DNA of 64,000 bases from Halomonas sp. MCCC 1A13316. GTDB lineage: Bacteria > Pseudomonadota > Gammaproteobacteria > Pseudomonadales > Halomonadaceae. Below are positions 1-8,693 of this stretch, piece after piece. The notes below the pieces were generated by a model. The model did not search any database. It saw only the letters and a list, made by a program, of their open reading frames with translations, and was not told where the DNA came from. The stretch's first letter is position 1, and each line of letters opens with the position of its first letter. The translations under genes and the position numbers were made by a program. The stretch spans positions 2,108,001 through 2,172,000 of the forward strand of contig NZ_CP053382.1 of NCBI RefSeq assembly GCF_014931605.1, in the 5' to 3' direction.

Positions 1-227
1 CCGTGTACCAGCCCGGTGAGACCGCCGTGTGTGACCACGGGCTGGCCTGCGGCATGGCACAGGCGCATCACCGCAGCCAGCTCGTCGGTGCTGCCGGGGC
101 GCACAATGGCACCGGCGCGACAGTTCGTCCCGCTCATCCAGTCGACCCGGCGTTGTCTCACGTCCTCTCCCGTCAGCACGTTGCCGGTACCGACGACGGC
201 GGCCAGTTCCTTCAATAACGCTTCCAT
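1..227 (-). CDS. FAD-binding oxidoreductase (GlcD-like), N-terminal part only
   Basis: Only the first 75 codons are inside the window; the gene runs off the left edge. The readable part starts MEALLKELAAVVG, continues through an RRVDWM stretch and ends in a THGGLTG motif typical of the FAD-binding 4 (PCMH) fold of glycolate or D-2-hydroxyglutarate dehydrogenase relatives. Such enzymes oxidise 2-hydroxy acids and pass electrons to the respiratory chain. The ATG at 225-227 is preceded by an AAGGAA ribosome binding site. It is the last visible gene of the peptide ABC operon, 28 bases after the ATPase gene, so it may act on a compound imported by that transporter. The substrate cannot be told from this fragment. 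Confidence 0.7.
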   Translation of the reverse strand, partial: MEALLKELAAVVGTGNVLTGEDVRQRRVDWMSGTNCRAGAIVRPGSTDELAAVMRLCHAAGQPVVTHGGLTGLVH

Positions 228-255
228 CGCTGTTCCTTTTCTTCTTCGCCGTGTA

Positions 256-1878
256 TCAGGCCATGGCCGCCTCATGCGCCCGGCCGGGAATGGCATCGAG
301 CAACTGTCTGGTGTACGCCTCGCCAGGGCTGAGGAAGACTTCCTTGGCGGTGCCCTGCTCGACGATACGCCCGTGCTGCATGACGATGATGTAATCGCAG
401 ATCTGCGCCGCGACCCGCAGGTCGTGGGTAATGAACAGCAGTGACAGTGAGAGCTTCTGCTTGAGCTCCTCGAGCAGTTCGAGCACTTGGGCCTGGATCG
501 ACACGTCGAGTGCCGAGACCGCCTCGTCGGCCACGATCAGCTCAGGGTTCAGAGCCAGGGCCCGGGCAATGCCGATACGCTGGCGCTGGCCGCCAGAGAA
601 CTCGTGGGGGAAGCGATCCACGGCTACGGCGCCGAGCCCTACCAGTTCCAGTAACTCCTCGGCCTGACGCATGGCCTGGGCGCGAGGCACGCCGTTGGCC
701 ATGGGGCCTTGGGCGATGGCATAGCCCACCCGGTGGCGAGGATTGAGCGAGGCGTAGGGGTCCTGGAAAATCATCTGCACGCGGTGACGCTCACGCCGCA
801 GCGCGTCTCCCCGCAGGGCAGAGAGATCGGTGCCTGCCAGGCTCAGCGAGCCACTGTCCGGGCGCTCCAGGCGCACCACGCAGCGCCCCAGGGTCGACTT
901 GCCCGAGCCGGATTCGCCGACGATGCCTACCGTCTCGCCCGGGGCCAGGGTAAAGCTGACGTCATCGAGGGCGCGGACCTCGCGGGCTGGCTTGAACAGG
1001 CCGCCGCGGGAGCGGAACACCTTGTTGAGGTTGCGAACCTCCAGCAGCGGAGCCGGTCTTTCGCCTTCACGGATATCGGGGATTACGTTGCTAGGAATGG
1101 CCTCGAGCAGGGCCCGGGTATAGTCGTGCCGGGGGGTGTCGAGCACCTCCTGTGCCGTGCCGAGCTCGACGATCCGGCCTTCGCGCATCACGCAGACGCG
1201 GGTGGCGACCTCGGCCACGACGCCGAAGTCATGGGTGATGAACATCACCGCCATACCGCGTCGCTGCTGCAGGTCGCGAATCAGTTCGAGGATCTGCGCC
1301 TGGGTGGTGACGTCGAGCGCGGTGGTCGGCTCGTCGGCGATCAATAGTTCAGGCTCGAGAGCCAGCGCCATGGCGATCATCACGCGCTGGCGCTGGCCGC
1401 CGGACAGCTGAAAAGGGTAGGCGCGGATGGCTCGATCGGGTTGAGGGATGCCCACCTCCTCGAGCAGCGCCAAGGCCTTGTCCTGTCGTTGGCGGCCGTT
1501 GTACTTGCCATGCGCCTCGAACACTTCGGCGATCTGGGCACCGACGCGCATCAGCGGATTGAGCGCCGTCATCGGTTCCTGAAAGATCATGCCGATGCGC
1601 AGGCCGCGCAGCTGGCGGTGCTGTTTTTCGCTGAGCCCTAGCAGATCCTGGCCATCGAACAGCGCCTCGCCGGCTGTGGCACGAACGCCCTTGGGCAACA
1701 GGCCCATCACGGCATTGGCTGCCATCGACTTGCCGGACCCCGACTCGCCGACCACGCACATGATCTCGCCGCGTGCCACATCGTAGCTGACGTCCTCGAC
1801 CGCGTAGTCGCGATCCGCCCCCTTGGGCAGGGCCAGGGTCAGGCCGCGGATGCTCAATACCGGCGTATCGTCGTTCAT
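256..1878 (-). CDS. Dipeptide/oligopeptide ABC transporter, fused double ATP-binding protein
   Basis: A 540-residue protein carrying two complete ABC ATPase domains, as in YejF or GsiA. Domain 1 has Walker A GESGSGKS near residues 44-51, signature LSGGQ at 158-162 and Walker B near 178-184. Domain 2 has a second GESGSGKS at 321-328, FSGGQ at 427-431 and a Walker B ending DEA, which is common in OppF-type domains. It would energise the two permeases encoded upstream. I chose ATG 1876-1878 (MNDDTP) because an AGGGAGA site lies just before it; a longer reading upstream would overlap the permease gene. It follows that gene by 11 bases in a minus-strand operon. Confidence 0.93.
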   Translation of the reverse strand: MNDDTPVLSIRGLTLALPKGADRDYAVEDVSYDVARGEIMCVVGESGSGKSMAANAVMGLLPKGVRATAGEALFDGQDLLGLSEKQHRQLRGLRIGMIFQEPMTALNPLMRVGAQIAEVFEAHGKYNGRQRQDKALALLEEVGIPQPDRAIRAYPFQLSGGQRQRVMIAMALALEPELLIADEPTTALDVTTQAQILELIRDLQQRRGMAVMFITHDFGVVAEVATRVCVMREGRIVELGTAQEVLDTPRHDYTRALLEAIPSNVIPDIREGERPAPLLEVRNLNKVFRSRGGLFKPAREVRALDDVSFTLAPGETVGIVGESGSGKSTLGRCVVRLERPDSGSLSLAGTDLSALRGDALRRERHRVQMIFQDPYASLNPRHRVGYAIAQGPMANGVPRAQAMRQAEELLELVGLGAVAVDRFPHEFSGGQRQRIGIARALALNPELIVADEAVSALDVSIQAQVLELLEELKQKLSLSLLFITHDLRVAAQICDYIIVMQHGRIVEQGTAKEVFLSPGEAYTRQLLDAIPGRAHEAAMA

Positions 1879-1889
1879 CGTGCGTCTCC

Positions 1890-2726
1890 CTATGAGCGTT
1901 CGCGAGCGAGCTTGGGGTTGAGGGCGTCGTCGAGCCCTTCGCCGACCAGATTCAACGCCAGCACGGTGAGCAGGATCGCCACGCCGGGAAAGAAGCTCAG
2001 CCACCAGGCCTGGCGGATCACCGTGCGGGCGGCGCCGATCATGTAACCCCACGACATCACGTTGGGGTCACCCAGGCCGAGGAAGGAGAGCGCCGACTCG
2101 AGCAGGATCGCGGTGGCCACCATCAGTGACGCCAGCACGATGATCGGTGACAGGGTATTGGGCAGGATCTGCTTGAGTATGATGGTGCGGTGGGTCTGGC
2201 CGACGAGGCGTGCCGCTTCGACATATTCCCGATGGCGCAACGACATGAACTCGGCGCGCACCAGGCGTGCCACCGGCGGCCAACTGACGATGGCGATGGC
2301 CAGCACGATGGAAGTCACGCTGGGCTGCATGATTGCCACCAGGACGATGGCCAGGGCAAAGTTGGGGATGGTCTGGAAAAACTCGGTGAAGCGCATCAAG
2401 CCATCGTCGATCAGCCCGCCATAGTAGCCGGCGACGGCACCCAGCGGCACGCCGATAAGTAATGCCACCGTGGTCGAGACCAGGCCGATCAGCAGCGACA
2501 CCCAGGCACCATGCATCAGGCCGGCGGCCACATCACGACCCATGGTGTCGGTGCCGAGCCAGAAGCCTTCCGCTTCCAGCGGGGCGAGGAAGGGGCGCTG
2601 CACCATGCGCCAGGGTGATTCGGGATAAAGCAACGGGGCCAGGATGGCCATGCCGATAATAACGATCAGGATAAGCAGGCCGAGCAGGGCTCCTCGGTTC
2701 TGAGCGAAACGGGCAAAGAAGCTCAT
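1890..2726 (-). CDS. Dipeptide/oligopeptide ABC transporter permease (DppC/YejE-like)
   Basis: A 278-residue inner-membrane permease of the binding-protein-dependent transport family. It has an N-terminal membrane helix (LLGLLILIVIIGMAILAPLL), a periplasmic stretch with the GTDTMGRD motif found in DppC/OppC proteins, then about five further helices. The cytoplasmic EAA loop, which contacts the ATPase, is seen around EAARLVGQTHRTII. The start ATG at 2724-2726 overlaps the stop of the preceding permease gene by four bases (ATGA), so the two subunits are translationally coupled and probably form a heterodimeric channel. The longer upstream reading is not credible because it would cover the neighbouring permease in another frame. 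Confidence 0.93.
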   Translation of the reverse strand: MSFFARFAQNRGALLGLLILIVIIGMAILAPLLYPESPWRMVQRPFLAPLEAEGFWLGTDTMGRDVAAGLMHGAWVSLLIGLVSTTVALLIGVPLGAVAGYYGGLIDDGLMRFTEFFQTIPNFALAIVLVAIMQPSVTSIVLAIAIVSWPPVARLVRAEFMSLRHREYVEAARLVGQTHRTIILKQILPNTLSPIIVLASLMVATAILLESALSFLGLGDPNVMSWGYMIGAARTVIRQAWWLSFFPGVAILLTVLALNLVGEGLDDALNPKLARERS

Positions 2727-3700
2727 GAGCCCTCCTTGATGCGCGGGTCCGCCAGTCGGTAGACCAGGTCGGTAACGATGTTGAAGGCGATGACCAGGGC
2801 GGCGGAGAAGAAGAAGATACCGAGCAGCAGGTTGTAGTCGCGCTGCTGCAGCGCCTCGAACATCAGCCGGCCGATGCCGGGCCAGGCGAACACCGTCTCG
2901 GTGAGGATCGCGCCGCCGACCATCTGGCCGGCCTGCAGGCCGGCCAGCGTGATGATCGGCAACAGGGCGTTGCGCAGGATATGGCGACGCTGGATCACCC
3001 GTGGTGCTAGCCCCTTGGCGCGGGCCGTCTTGACGTAGTCCTGCTGGCTCGCCTCCAGCATCGAGGCACGGGTCATGCGGGTATAGATGGCCATGAAGAA
3101 CAGCGCCAGCGTGGTGGCCGGAAGGACGAGGTGCTTGGCCACATCGAGCACGTAAGCCAAGCCGGTGTGGCCCGCGCCGACCGTATACATGCCGTAGGCA
3201 GGCAGCCAGTCGAGATAGACCGAAAACAGCACCACCGCCATCAGGGCGACCCAGAACAGCGGCGTGGCATAGAAGATCAGCGCCAGTGCCATGATCAGCG
3301 AGCCCGAGGGCTTCTTGACCCGGGCCGCGGCCATGGAGCCGGCCAGTATGCCCAGCCCCAGCGAGAGCACGAAAGCGGTGCCGGTTAGCAGCAGGGTGGC
3401 GGGCAGCCGCGCCATGATGAGGTCGAGGACCGGCATGCCCTGGCGATACGACCAGCCGAAATCGAGCCTGGCGATGCCCGAGACGTAATGCCACAGCTGG
3501 ACGTAGAGGGGTTGGTCGAGGCCGAAGCGCTCGCGCAGTTGGCGCAGGAACTCTTCGTCGGTAGCGCCTGCCTCGCCGGCCAGGATGGCGGCGGGGTCGC
3601 CCGGGGCCCATTGGATCAGGATGAAGTTGAAGATAATGATCAGAAACAGCACGACGACGGCCTTGAGCAGCCGCATCACGATCAAGCGGGCGTAGAGCAT
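2723..3700 (-). CDS. Dipeptide/oligopeptide ABC transporter permease (DppB-like)
   Basis: A 325-residue inner-membrane permease with the DppB/OppB N-terminal pattern: a first helix, then FNFILIQWAPGDPAAIL, which matches the usual APGDP motif. Several more helices follow, with an EAA-type loop at EASQQDYVKTARAKGL. It pairs with the overlapping DppC-like gene to form the pore. It lies 66 bases after the substrate-binding protein gene, and a strong hairpin (3728-3750) sits in that gap, so it is probably expressed at a lower level than the binding protein. The exact substrate class (peptides, nickel or opines) is not visible in the permease. Confidence 0.93.
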   Translation of the reverse strand: MLYARLIVMRLLKAVVVLFLIIIFNFILIQWAPGDPAAILAGEAGATDEEFLRQLRERFGLDQPLYVQLWHYVSGIARLDFGWSYRQGMPVLDLIMARLPATLLLTGTAFVLSLGLGILAGSMAAARVKKPSGSLIMALALIFYATPLFWVALMAVVLFSVYLDWLPAYGMYTVGAGHTGLAYVLDVAKHLVLPATTLALFFMAIYTRMTRASMLEASQQDYVKTARAKGLAPRVIQRRHILRNALLPIITLAGLQAGQMVGGAILTETVFAWPGIGRLMFEALQQRDYNLLLGIFFFSAALVIAFNIVTDLVYRLADPRIKEGS

Positions 3701-3727
3701 GCAGCAAGCCTCTGAGGTCGAAGGGGT

Positions 3728-3750
3728 GGGGCGGCCGGCGTGGCCGCCCC
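3728..3750 (-). terminator. Intercistronic hairpin after the binding-protein gene
   Basis: A perfect 9-base-pair GC stem (3728-3736 with 3742-3750) and a five-base loop lie between the binding-protein gene and the first permease gene. There is no T run on either side, so it is more likely an mRNA-stabilising or partial-termination hairpin than a full terminator. Such elements are common where a binding protein is needed in excess over its permease. Confidence 0.7.
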
Positions 3751-3766
3751 TGTCACGCGTAGGCGA

Positions 3767-5323
3767 TCAGCGATCGAGCCAGGCGTCGCGGAAGGCGTCG
3801 TTGATGCCGACACCGGATGTGATCAGGTTCTGCACGTCACAGCGGTAGATGGTCGGGAAGCCGAGCTCCAGCAACCAGCCTACCGGCACGTCTTCGTGCA
3901 GGATCTCCTGGGCTTCATGGTAGAGCGCCTCGCGCTCCTCATCGGGATAGGCGGTGGCTGCCTGGTCGAACAGCTCGTCGATGCGCTCGTTCTCGTAGCC
4001 TTCCACGTTGTTCCAGGGCGAGCCCTTCTCGATATTGTCCGAGCGGTAGGAACGGGTGATGCCCAGAGCCGGGTCGCCATACTGGTAGAGGTAGGTGAAG
4101 GCCAGGTCGTAGTCCCAATCGCCGAGGCGCTGGTTCCAGCCGCCCACGTCAGTGGCTACCGTGCGCACTTCGATGCCTACTTCTCGCAGGTTCTGCTGCA
4201 CGGCCTCGGCCCAGCGAGTCCAGGTCTCGCCGTAGGGCAGCGGCAATAGGCGGATCTCTTCACCCTCGTAGCCCATTTCGTCGAGCAGTTCGCGGGCGCG
4301 ATCGGGATCGTGATCGTAGGGCTCGAGGCCTTCGTGCTGGAACTTGGCGTTCGAGCCGAACGCGGAGAGCGGTACCTTGCCCATGCCGTTCCAAAGCACG
4401 TCGCGGGCAAACTCCCGGTCCATGGCGTACATCACCGCCTGGCGGAAGCGCTTGTCGGCGGTGGGGCCCTCGCGATTGTTCATCCACAGCATGGCGAAGG
4501 GGCTGAAGTACTCGTTGCCCTTGTCGGTGATGCAGGCGTTATCCATGGCCGAGAGGCGTGGAATATCGAAGTTCTCCACCGTGCCGTTGGGCAGCACGTC
4601 GACCGTGCCATTTTCGAAAGCCACCGCCCGGGAGGCGCCGTCGGGAATGATGTGCCAATTCACGCCGTCGAGGTAGGGCAGGCCCTCCTCGTAATAATCG
4701 TCGTTACGTACCAGCTTGATCACGGTGCCGCGATCCCAGCTGTCGAACTTGAACGGACCGGTCCCGATCGGATGGTTGTTGGCCTCGTTGTCGCGGAAAT
4801 CGGTGCCCTCATAGATATGCTTGGGCACCATGGTGAAGGTGCCCGCCTCGAACGAGAGCAGGAACGGGCCGAAGGGCTCGGCCAGTGTGAAGACGACGGT
4901 ATGGTCGTCAGTTGCCTCGATGCTCTCCACATGTTGCAAGACGGCACGGGCGCTGGGATTTAGTTCGCGATGGAAGACGTCGGCCGAGAACACCACGTCC
5001 TCGGCAGTGAAGGGCTCGCCGTCATGCCATAGCACGCCATCGCGCAGGTGGAAGGTATAGGTCAGGCCGTCGTCGCTGACCTCCCAGGATTCGGCCAATT
5101 GCGGCACCGGCTCGAGGTCGGTGGAGTAGCGCAGCAGCCCCTCATAGATGCTGCCGGCCACCTTGCGAGTGGGGTCGTTCTGCACCATGCCCAGCACCAG
5201 GCCGGGGGGCTCGGGCTGGATGATGGTATCGATGACGCCGCCACGTGTGGGCTCGTCGGCGGTGGCGAAATTAGTGGTCAGGGCCAGAGCAGCGAGAGCC
5301 GCGGCCAAGGGCGTCTTGTTCAT
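3767..5323 (-). CDS. ABC transporter substrate-binding protein, family 5 (DppA/OppA type)
   Basis: A 518-residue periplasmic solute-binding protein. It starts with a signal peptide (MNKTPLAAALAALALTT, cleavage expected after ATA) and has the family-5 features: LAESWEVSDDGLTYTFHLRDG near residue 80, the FTAEDVVFS segment, GTGPFKF near residue 170, and a long C-terminal lobe. Members bind peptides, nickel, opines or oligosaccharides, so the ligand is unknown. I chose ATG 5321-5323, where the signal peptide begins; a longer upstream reading would cross the divergent promoter region. It is the first gene of the minus-strand transport operon and faces the GntR gene at 5475. Confidence 0.93.
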   Translation of the reverse strand: MNKTPLAAALAALALTTNFATADEPTRGGVIDTIIQPEPPGLVLGMVQNDPTRKVAGSIYEGLLRYSTDLEPVPQLAESWEVSDDGLTYTFHLRDGVLWHDGEPFTAEDVVFSADVFHRELNPSARAVLQHVESIEATDDHTVVFTLAEPFGPFLLSFEAGTFTMVPKHIYEGTDFRDNEANNHPIGTGPFKFDSWDRGTVIKLVRNDDYYEEGLPYLDGVNWHIIPDGASRAVAFENGTVDVLPNGTVENFDIPRLSAMDNACITDKGNEYFSPFAMLWMNNREGPTADKRFRQAVMYAMDREFARDVLWNGMGKVPLSAFGSNAKFQHEGLEPYDHDPDRARELLDEMGYEGEEIRLLPLPYGETWTRWAEAVQQNLREVGIEVRTVATDVGGWNQRLGDWDYDLAFTYLYQYGDPALGITRSYRSDNIEKGSPWNNVEGYENERIDELFDQAATAYPDEEREALYHEAQEILHEDVPVGWLLELGFPTIYRCDVQNLITSGVGINDAFRDAWLDR

Positions 5324-5404
5324 TGTCGGTTCCTTCTTGTTGTCTCGGCTTTTGTTTGCGTTGCCGGTGATGAACTTTATTGACCATAGCAGTGCCTCGT
5401 TTAA

Positions 5405-5420
5405 CTGTCGACAGTCGACA
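5405..5420. promoter_or_regulatory. Palindromic candidate operator between ABC operon and GntR gene
   Basis: The 15-base element 5406-5420 reads TGTCGAC, one base, GTCGACA and is a perfect inverted repeat around its centre. Within it CTGTCGACAG (5405-5414) is itself a perfect 10-base palindrome. It lies in the 151-base divergent region between the binding-protein gene and a FadR-subfamily GntR regulator. FadR-type proteins often bind short TNGT-N-ACNA palindromes, so this is a good candidate for the regulator's own site. Confidence 0.6.
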
Positions 5421-5474
5421 AGAAGTGTCTTTAGGTCATACTGTAACGAAGTCAACCTCAGAGAGCCTCGATGA

Positions 5475-6155
5475 ATGACAGCTTCCCACGTCTCTGGTAG
5501 CGGCAAGGTCATCCAGCAGCGCAACCTGGTGGAGCAGGTGGCCGATTTCCTGACCCAGGCCATCATCAGCCAGCACTACGTGCCCGGAGAACGACTGTCT
5601 GAAGTCCAGCTGGCGCGCGACCTGGGTATCAGCCGGGCGCCCGTGCGTGAAGCGGCGCGTTTGCTCGAGAGCCGTGGGCTGCTGGTGTCGCAACCGCGGC
5701 GCGGCTTTTTCGTGCGTGCCCTCGTCGCTACCGAACTCAACGATATTTTTGACTTGCGCCTGTGCCTGGAGCGCCATGCACTGGCGCACCTGGTCGAGAA
5801 TTACGATACCGAGAAGGAGCTCGCCCTGCGCCGGCAGGTTGAACTCATGTGCGAGGTGGCTCTGAAGGACAGTGATAGTCGCAAGATCGAGGAGGACCTG
5901 CTCTTTCACCGCATGCTGATTGCCTTTGCCGGCAACCGACGCCTGCTCAGGGCGTTCGACGACATTACTCACGAGTTGAGGCTGTGCATCGCACTGATCG
6001 GCAAGACTCACGCCGAACCCGACAGCATAGCGACCTCCCACTGGGCCTTGCTGGACGCTTTGGCCAGTGGCGATCCCGGGCACTGCCATAAAGCCATCGA
6101 TTACCATATCGGCGTGGCACAGCACTTTGTGGTGAAGGGGATCGGCGAGGCCTGA
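5475..6155 (+). CDS. GntR-family transcriptional regulator (FadR/FCD subfamily)
   Basis: A 226-residue regulator. Residues about 15-80 form the winged helix-turn-helix (YVPGERLSEVQLARDLGISRAP followed by VREAARLLESRGL). Residues about 90-215 form the all-helical FCD ligand domain with several histidines and acidic residues that may bind a metal. It is transcribed away from the peptide ABC operon and most likely represses or controls it in response to an organic acid. I chose ATG 5475: the ATG four bases upstream is in another frame and stops after nine codons. The palindrome at 5405-5420 is its probable operator. Confidence 0.9.
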   Translation: MTASHVSGSGKVIQQRNLVEQVADFLTQAIISQHYVPGERLSEVQLARDLGISRAPVREAARLLESRGLLVSQPRRGFFVRALVATELNDIFDLRLCLERHALAHLVENYDTEKELALRRQVELMCEVALKDSDSRKIEEDLLFHRMLIAFAGNRRLLRAFDDITHELRLCIALIGKTHAEPDSIATSHWALLDALASGDPGHCHKAIDYHIGVAQHFVVKGIGEA

Positions 6156-6263
6156 TGCTGCTGTGGCATGACGAGGCATTCTTGCTTGACACTGAAACGT
6201 GACGCGGCGCGGAACGCCCGAGGACGACACGGGTCAGATGCGTTAGACGGCCAGGGGATGATC

Positions 6264-6719
6264 ATGCTTGCAACCATCCAACGTTTCTTTCAGCAGGCTC
6301 TGTCCGAACCCGAGGGGGCGGACTGTTGCATGCCGACGCTCGAGCGTGCCACGGCTGCCCTGCTATGCGAAGTCATGCGCGCCGATTACCACACTGACGA
6401 AGCGGAGCTGGAAGCACTGCGTCAGCTGCTCCAGAGGCATTTCAGCCTTGCTGCTGATCAGGTCGAGGAGTTGATGGAGTTGGCCCGCGAGGAGATCGAG
6501 ACCTCCGTCGATCATTACCAGTTCGTCAGCCTGATCAAGCAGCACTACGATTATTCGCAGCGCTGTGAGCTGGTGCGCATGATGTGGTCGCTGGCGCACG
6601 CCGATGGCGAATCGCACCACCTCGAAGAGCATCGTATCCGGCGCTTGGCCGAGCTGCTGCATGTCAGCCACTCCGACTTCATCCGTACCAAGCTCCAGGT
6701 CCAGGACAAGTTCGACTGA
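6264..6719 (+). CDS. TerB-like protein (tellurite resistance TerB family, COG4103-like)
   Basis: A 151-residue helical, acidic cytosolic protein. It shows two half-repeats typical of the TerB fold: an N-terminal CEVMRADYHTDEAELEALRQLL helix pair and a C-terminal SLAHADGESHHLEEHRIRRL segment followed by LLHVSHSDFIR. TerB-like domains may bind metal through their conserved acidic residues, and the related fold occurs in the N-terminal part of DjlA. I chose ATG 6264 because AGGGG at 6253-6257 is at normal spacing; ATG 6258 is an alternative. It stands alone between the GntR gene and the DadA-like gene. There is no other ter gene here, so a link to tellurite is not supported. Confidence 0.75.
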   Translation: MLATIQRFFQQALSEPEGADCCMPTLERATAALLCEVMRADYHTDEAELEALRQLLQRHFSLAADQVEELMELAREEIETSVDHYQFVSLIKQHYDYSQRCELVRMMWSLAHADGESHHLEEHRIRRLAELLHVSHSDFIRTKLQVQDKFD

Positions 6720-6835
6720 ATCGCCTTGATCCGGCGCAGGAAAGAATTAATCAAGGCAGTGCGGGCCGTACCGCGCTGCTAGACTAGGCGCTCGTTCCGG
6801 CAGGGGTGCCGGATGTGCGCCTAGGGAGGAGTGGC

Positions 6836-8080
6836 ATGTCTCGTGGAACCGTCGTTCTGGGAGCCGGCATGGTCGGCGTCTCCATCGCCTGGCACCTGGC
6901 CCGTCGCGGCCGTTCGGTGCTGCTGGTGGACCGTCGTCCGCCGGGGCGCGAGACTTCTTACGGCAATGGCGGATTGATTCAGCGCGAGGCAGTACGGCCC
7001 TACACCTTCCCTCGCGATTTCGGCAAGCTGCTTAGCGCGCTGCCCAATCGACGCGTAGATATCCGCTATCAGATGAGCGGCATGCTGACGTATGCCGGCC
7101 CGCTACTGGGCTACTGGCGCAGTTCGTCGCCGCGTCACTATGAACGCATCGCGAACGAATATGCCTCGCTGATCACTCTTTCCACCCAGGAGCACGAGCC
7201 CCTGATTGAGGCCGCTGGCGCAGGCGAGCTGATCGGCAAGGAGGGCTGGCTGGAAGTGCATCGAGATCCAGGCGAGCTCGAACGCCGCGGATACGAGGCC
7301 GAAGATGCCGCGCAGCGCTTCGGTGTGACTCACAACCTGCTCGATGGCGCTGGCTTGGCGCAGTTGGAGCCGCAGCTGGGCGGCGTCCTGGCCGGGGCAA
7401 TTCACTGGACCAACTCGTGGAGCGTTTCCGATCCGGGCGGCCTGGTAGCCGCCTATGCCAGAAGCTTCGAGCAGCAGGGTGGAGAAATCCTGCAGTCCGA
7501 TATACGGCGTGTGAGCCAGAGTGGTGGTGGCTGGCGTATCGATACCGATGCGGGCAGCCTCGATGCCGAGGAGGTCGTGGTGGCGCTGGGGCCTTGGGCA
7601 GGGAGCTGGCTCAGGGATCTGGGCTACCGGCTACCGGCCTTCGTCAAGCGTGGTTATCACATGCATTATGGCGCCGCGGATGAGAAGCGGCTGGGGCACT
7701 GGATCGCGGATGCCGATGTCGGCTATATCCTGGCGCCGATGCGTGCCGGTATTCGCCTCACCACCGGCGCCGAGCTGGCTCGTCTCGATGCACCTCCCTC
7801 TTATGGGCAACTCGATGCTGCCGAACGAAAGGCCCGCGAAATCTATCCAGCCTTGGGGCAGCGGCTCGAGGATGAACCGTGGAAGGGCGCACGACCCTGC
7901 CTGCCGGACATGAAGCCGGTGATCGGACCGGCGCCGCAGCACAAGGGGTTGTGGCTTGCCTTCGGCCATGGCCACCAAGGGTTCACCATGGGGCCGGTGA
8001 CGGGGCGGTTGATAGCCGAGATGATGGAGGGGGAACCGACGGCGGTGGAAATGACGCCGTTTCGAGCGGATCGCTTCTGA
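6836..8080 (+). CDS. FAD-dependent D-amino acid dehydrogenase-like oxidoreductase (DadA/DAO family)
   Basis: A 414-residue flavoprotein. The N-terminal dinucleotide-binding motif is VVLGAGMVGVSIAWHL, followed by the acidic end of the second strand (LLVDRR) and ETSYGNGGLIQ, which resembles DadA. The C-terminal part holds PDMKPVIGPAP and AFGHGHQGFTMGP, typical for closing the FAD site. Such enzymes oxidise D-amino acids or related amines at the inner membrane face and feed electrons to the quinone pool. I chose ATG 6836 because AGGGAGGAG lies six bases upstream. It is monocistronic and convergent with a small membrane protein gene. Substrate specificity cannot be read from the sequence. Confidence 0.85.
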   Translation: MSRGTVVLGAGMVGVSIAWHLARRGRSVLLVDRRPPGRETSYGNGGLIQREAVRPYTFPRDFGKLLSALPNRRVDIRYQMSGMLTYAGPLLGYWRSSSPRHYERIANEYASLITLSTQEHEPLIEAAGAGELIGKEGWLEVHRDPGELERRGYEAEDAAQRFGVTHNLLDGAGLAQLEPQLGGVLAGAIHWTNSWSVSDPGGLVAAYARSFEQQGGEILQSDIRRVSQSGGGWRIDTDAGSLDAEEVVVALGPWAGSWLRDLGYRLPAFVKRGYHMHYGAADEKRLGHWIADADVGYILAPMRAGIRLTTGAELARLDAPPSYGQLDAAERKAREIYPALGQRLEDEPWKGARPCLPDMKPVIGPAPQHKGLWLAFGHGHQGFTMGPVTGRLIAEMMEGEPTAVEMTPFRADRF

Positions 8081-8087
8081 TTCCCGA

Positions 8088-8103
8088 GCCCCTAGTCAGG
8101 GGC
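8088..8103. terminator. Short convergent hairpin
   Basis: A six-base-pair stem, GCCCCT (8088-8093) with AGGGGC (8098-8103), and a four-base loop sit between the convergent DadA-like gene and the membrane protein gene, overlapping the latter's stop codon. No T run is visible. It may act as a weak bidirectional terminator. Confidence 0.35.
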
Positions 8104-8518
8104 GGTTGCGGCGCTGGCGCCACTGATGGTGAAAGAACTTGAACACCAGAGTCATCACGTAGACCACCCAGCCGGCAGTGGCGAGCACGTTGAACAGTAG
8201 CATTTTCTGCTGGCCGCTCATGGGGGCGAGCAGCGTCTCGACAAGCACGCCGAGCAGCAGGACCAGGGCCATGGGCAGGGCCAGGATGTGCATCCACATT
8301 TCGGTACGTCGCTTGCGTACATGGTAACGGCTGAGATGGACGCGAAACGGTCGGTGCAGGAAGCTGACCAGGATCATGGCGCCGAGGGCGAGCATGGCGG
8401 CCAGGGTGGGTTCGACGCTATCCAACCTGGCCGAGACGCTGATCGACCAAAAAAAGACGATCCACATCAGACCGGCCAGGATGGCGACGATATCGGCGTA
8501 GTGGCGTACCCGAGGCAT
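8096..8518 (-). CDS. Small integral membrane protein of unknown function
   Basis: A 140-residue protein with four predicted membrane helices: residues about 9-28, 36-54, 75-96 and 107-128. Between helices 2 and 3 is a basic loop (HRPFRVHLSRYHVRKRRTE), and the C terminus is also basic (HHQWRQRRNRP), which puts both on the cytoplasmic side. I do not recognise a named family. It is monocistronic, convergent with the DadA-like gene and divergent from pyrC, with no informative partner. Its length and coding pattern look like a real gene. Confidence 0.7.
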   Translation of the reverse strand: MPRVRHYADIVAILAGLMWIVFFWSISVSARLDSVEPTLAAMLALGAMILVSFLHRPFRVHLSRYHVRKRRTEMWMHILALPMALVLLLGVLVETLLAPMSGQQKMLLFNVLATAGWVVYVMTLVFKFFHHQWRQRRNRP

Positions 8519-8693
8519 TGATGGCGTCTCTCACGGCAAAATCGGCGTCGATGATACGGCAAATCGGCGTGCGTTGCTGCCGTAGGGGCAACTTTCTCGA
8601 AGCGCGTCACGAGCTCCGGGCAGAGCGGGCAAATCGGCAAGGCCTTCCGGTATACTCTGGCGTCGACACCCATGTTGAACGACAGGACACGCC

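Noticed and set aside
5471..5500. ATG at 5471 as start of the GntR gene
   Set aside because: It is out of frame with the regulator and reaches a stop after nine codons.
6186..6191. TTGACA as promoter of the TerB-like gene
   Set aside because: No acceptable -10 hexamer is found 15-19 bases downstream.
6264..6719. TerB-like gene as part of a tellurite or phage resistance (ter) system
   Set aside because: No terA, terC, terD, terY or related genes are nearby; a lone TerB-like protein is common and does not support a ter system.
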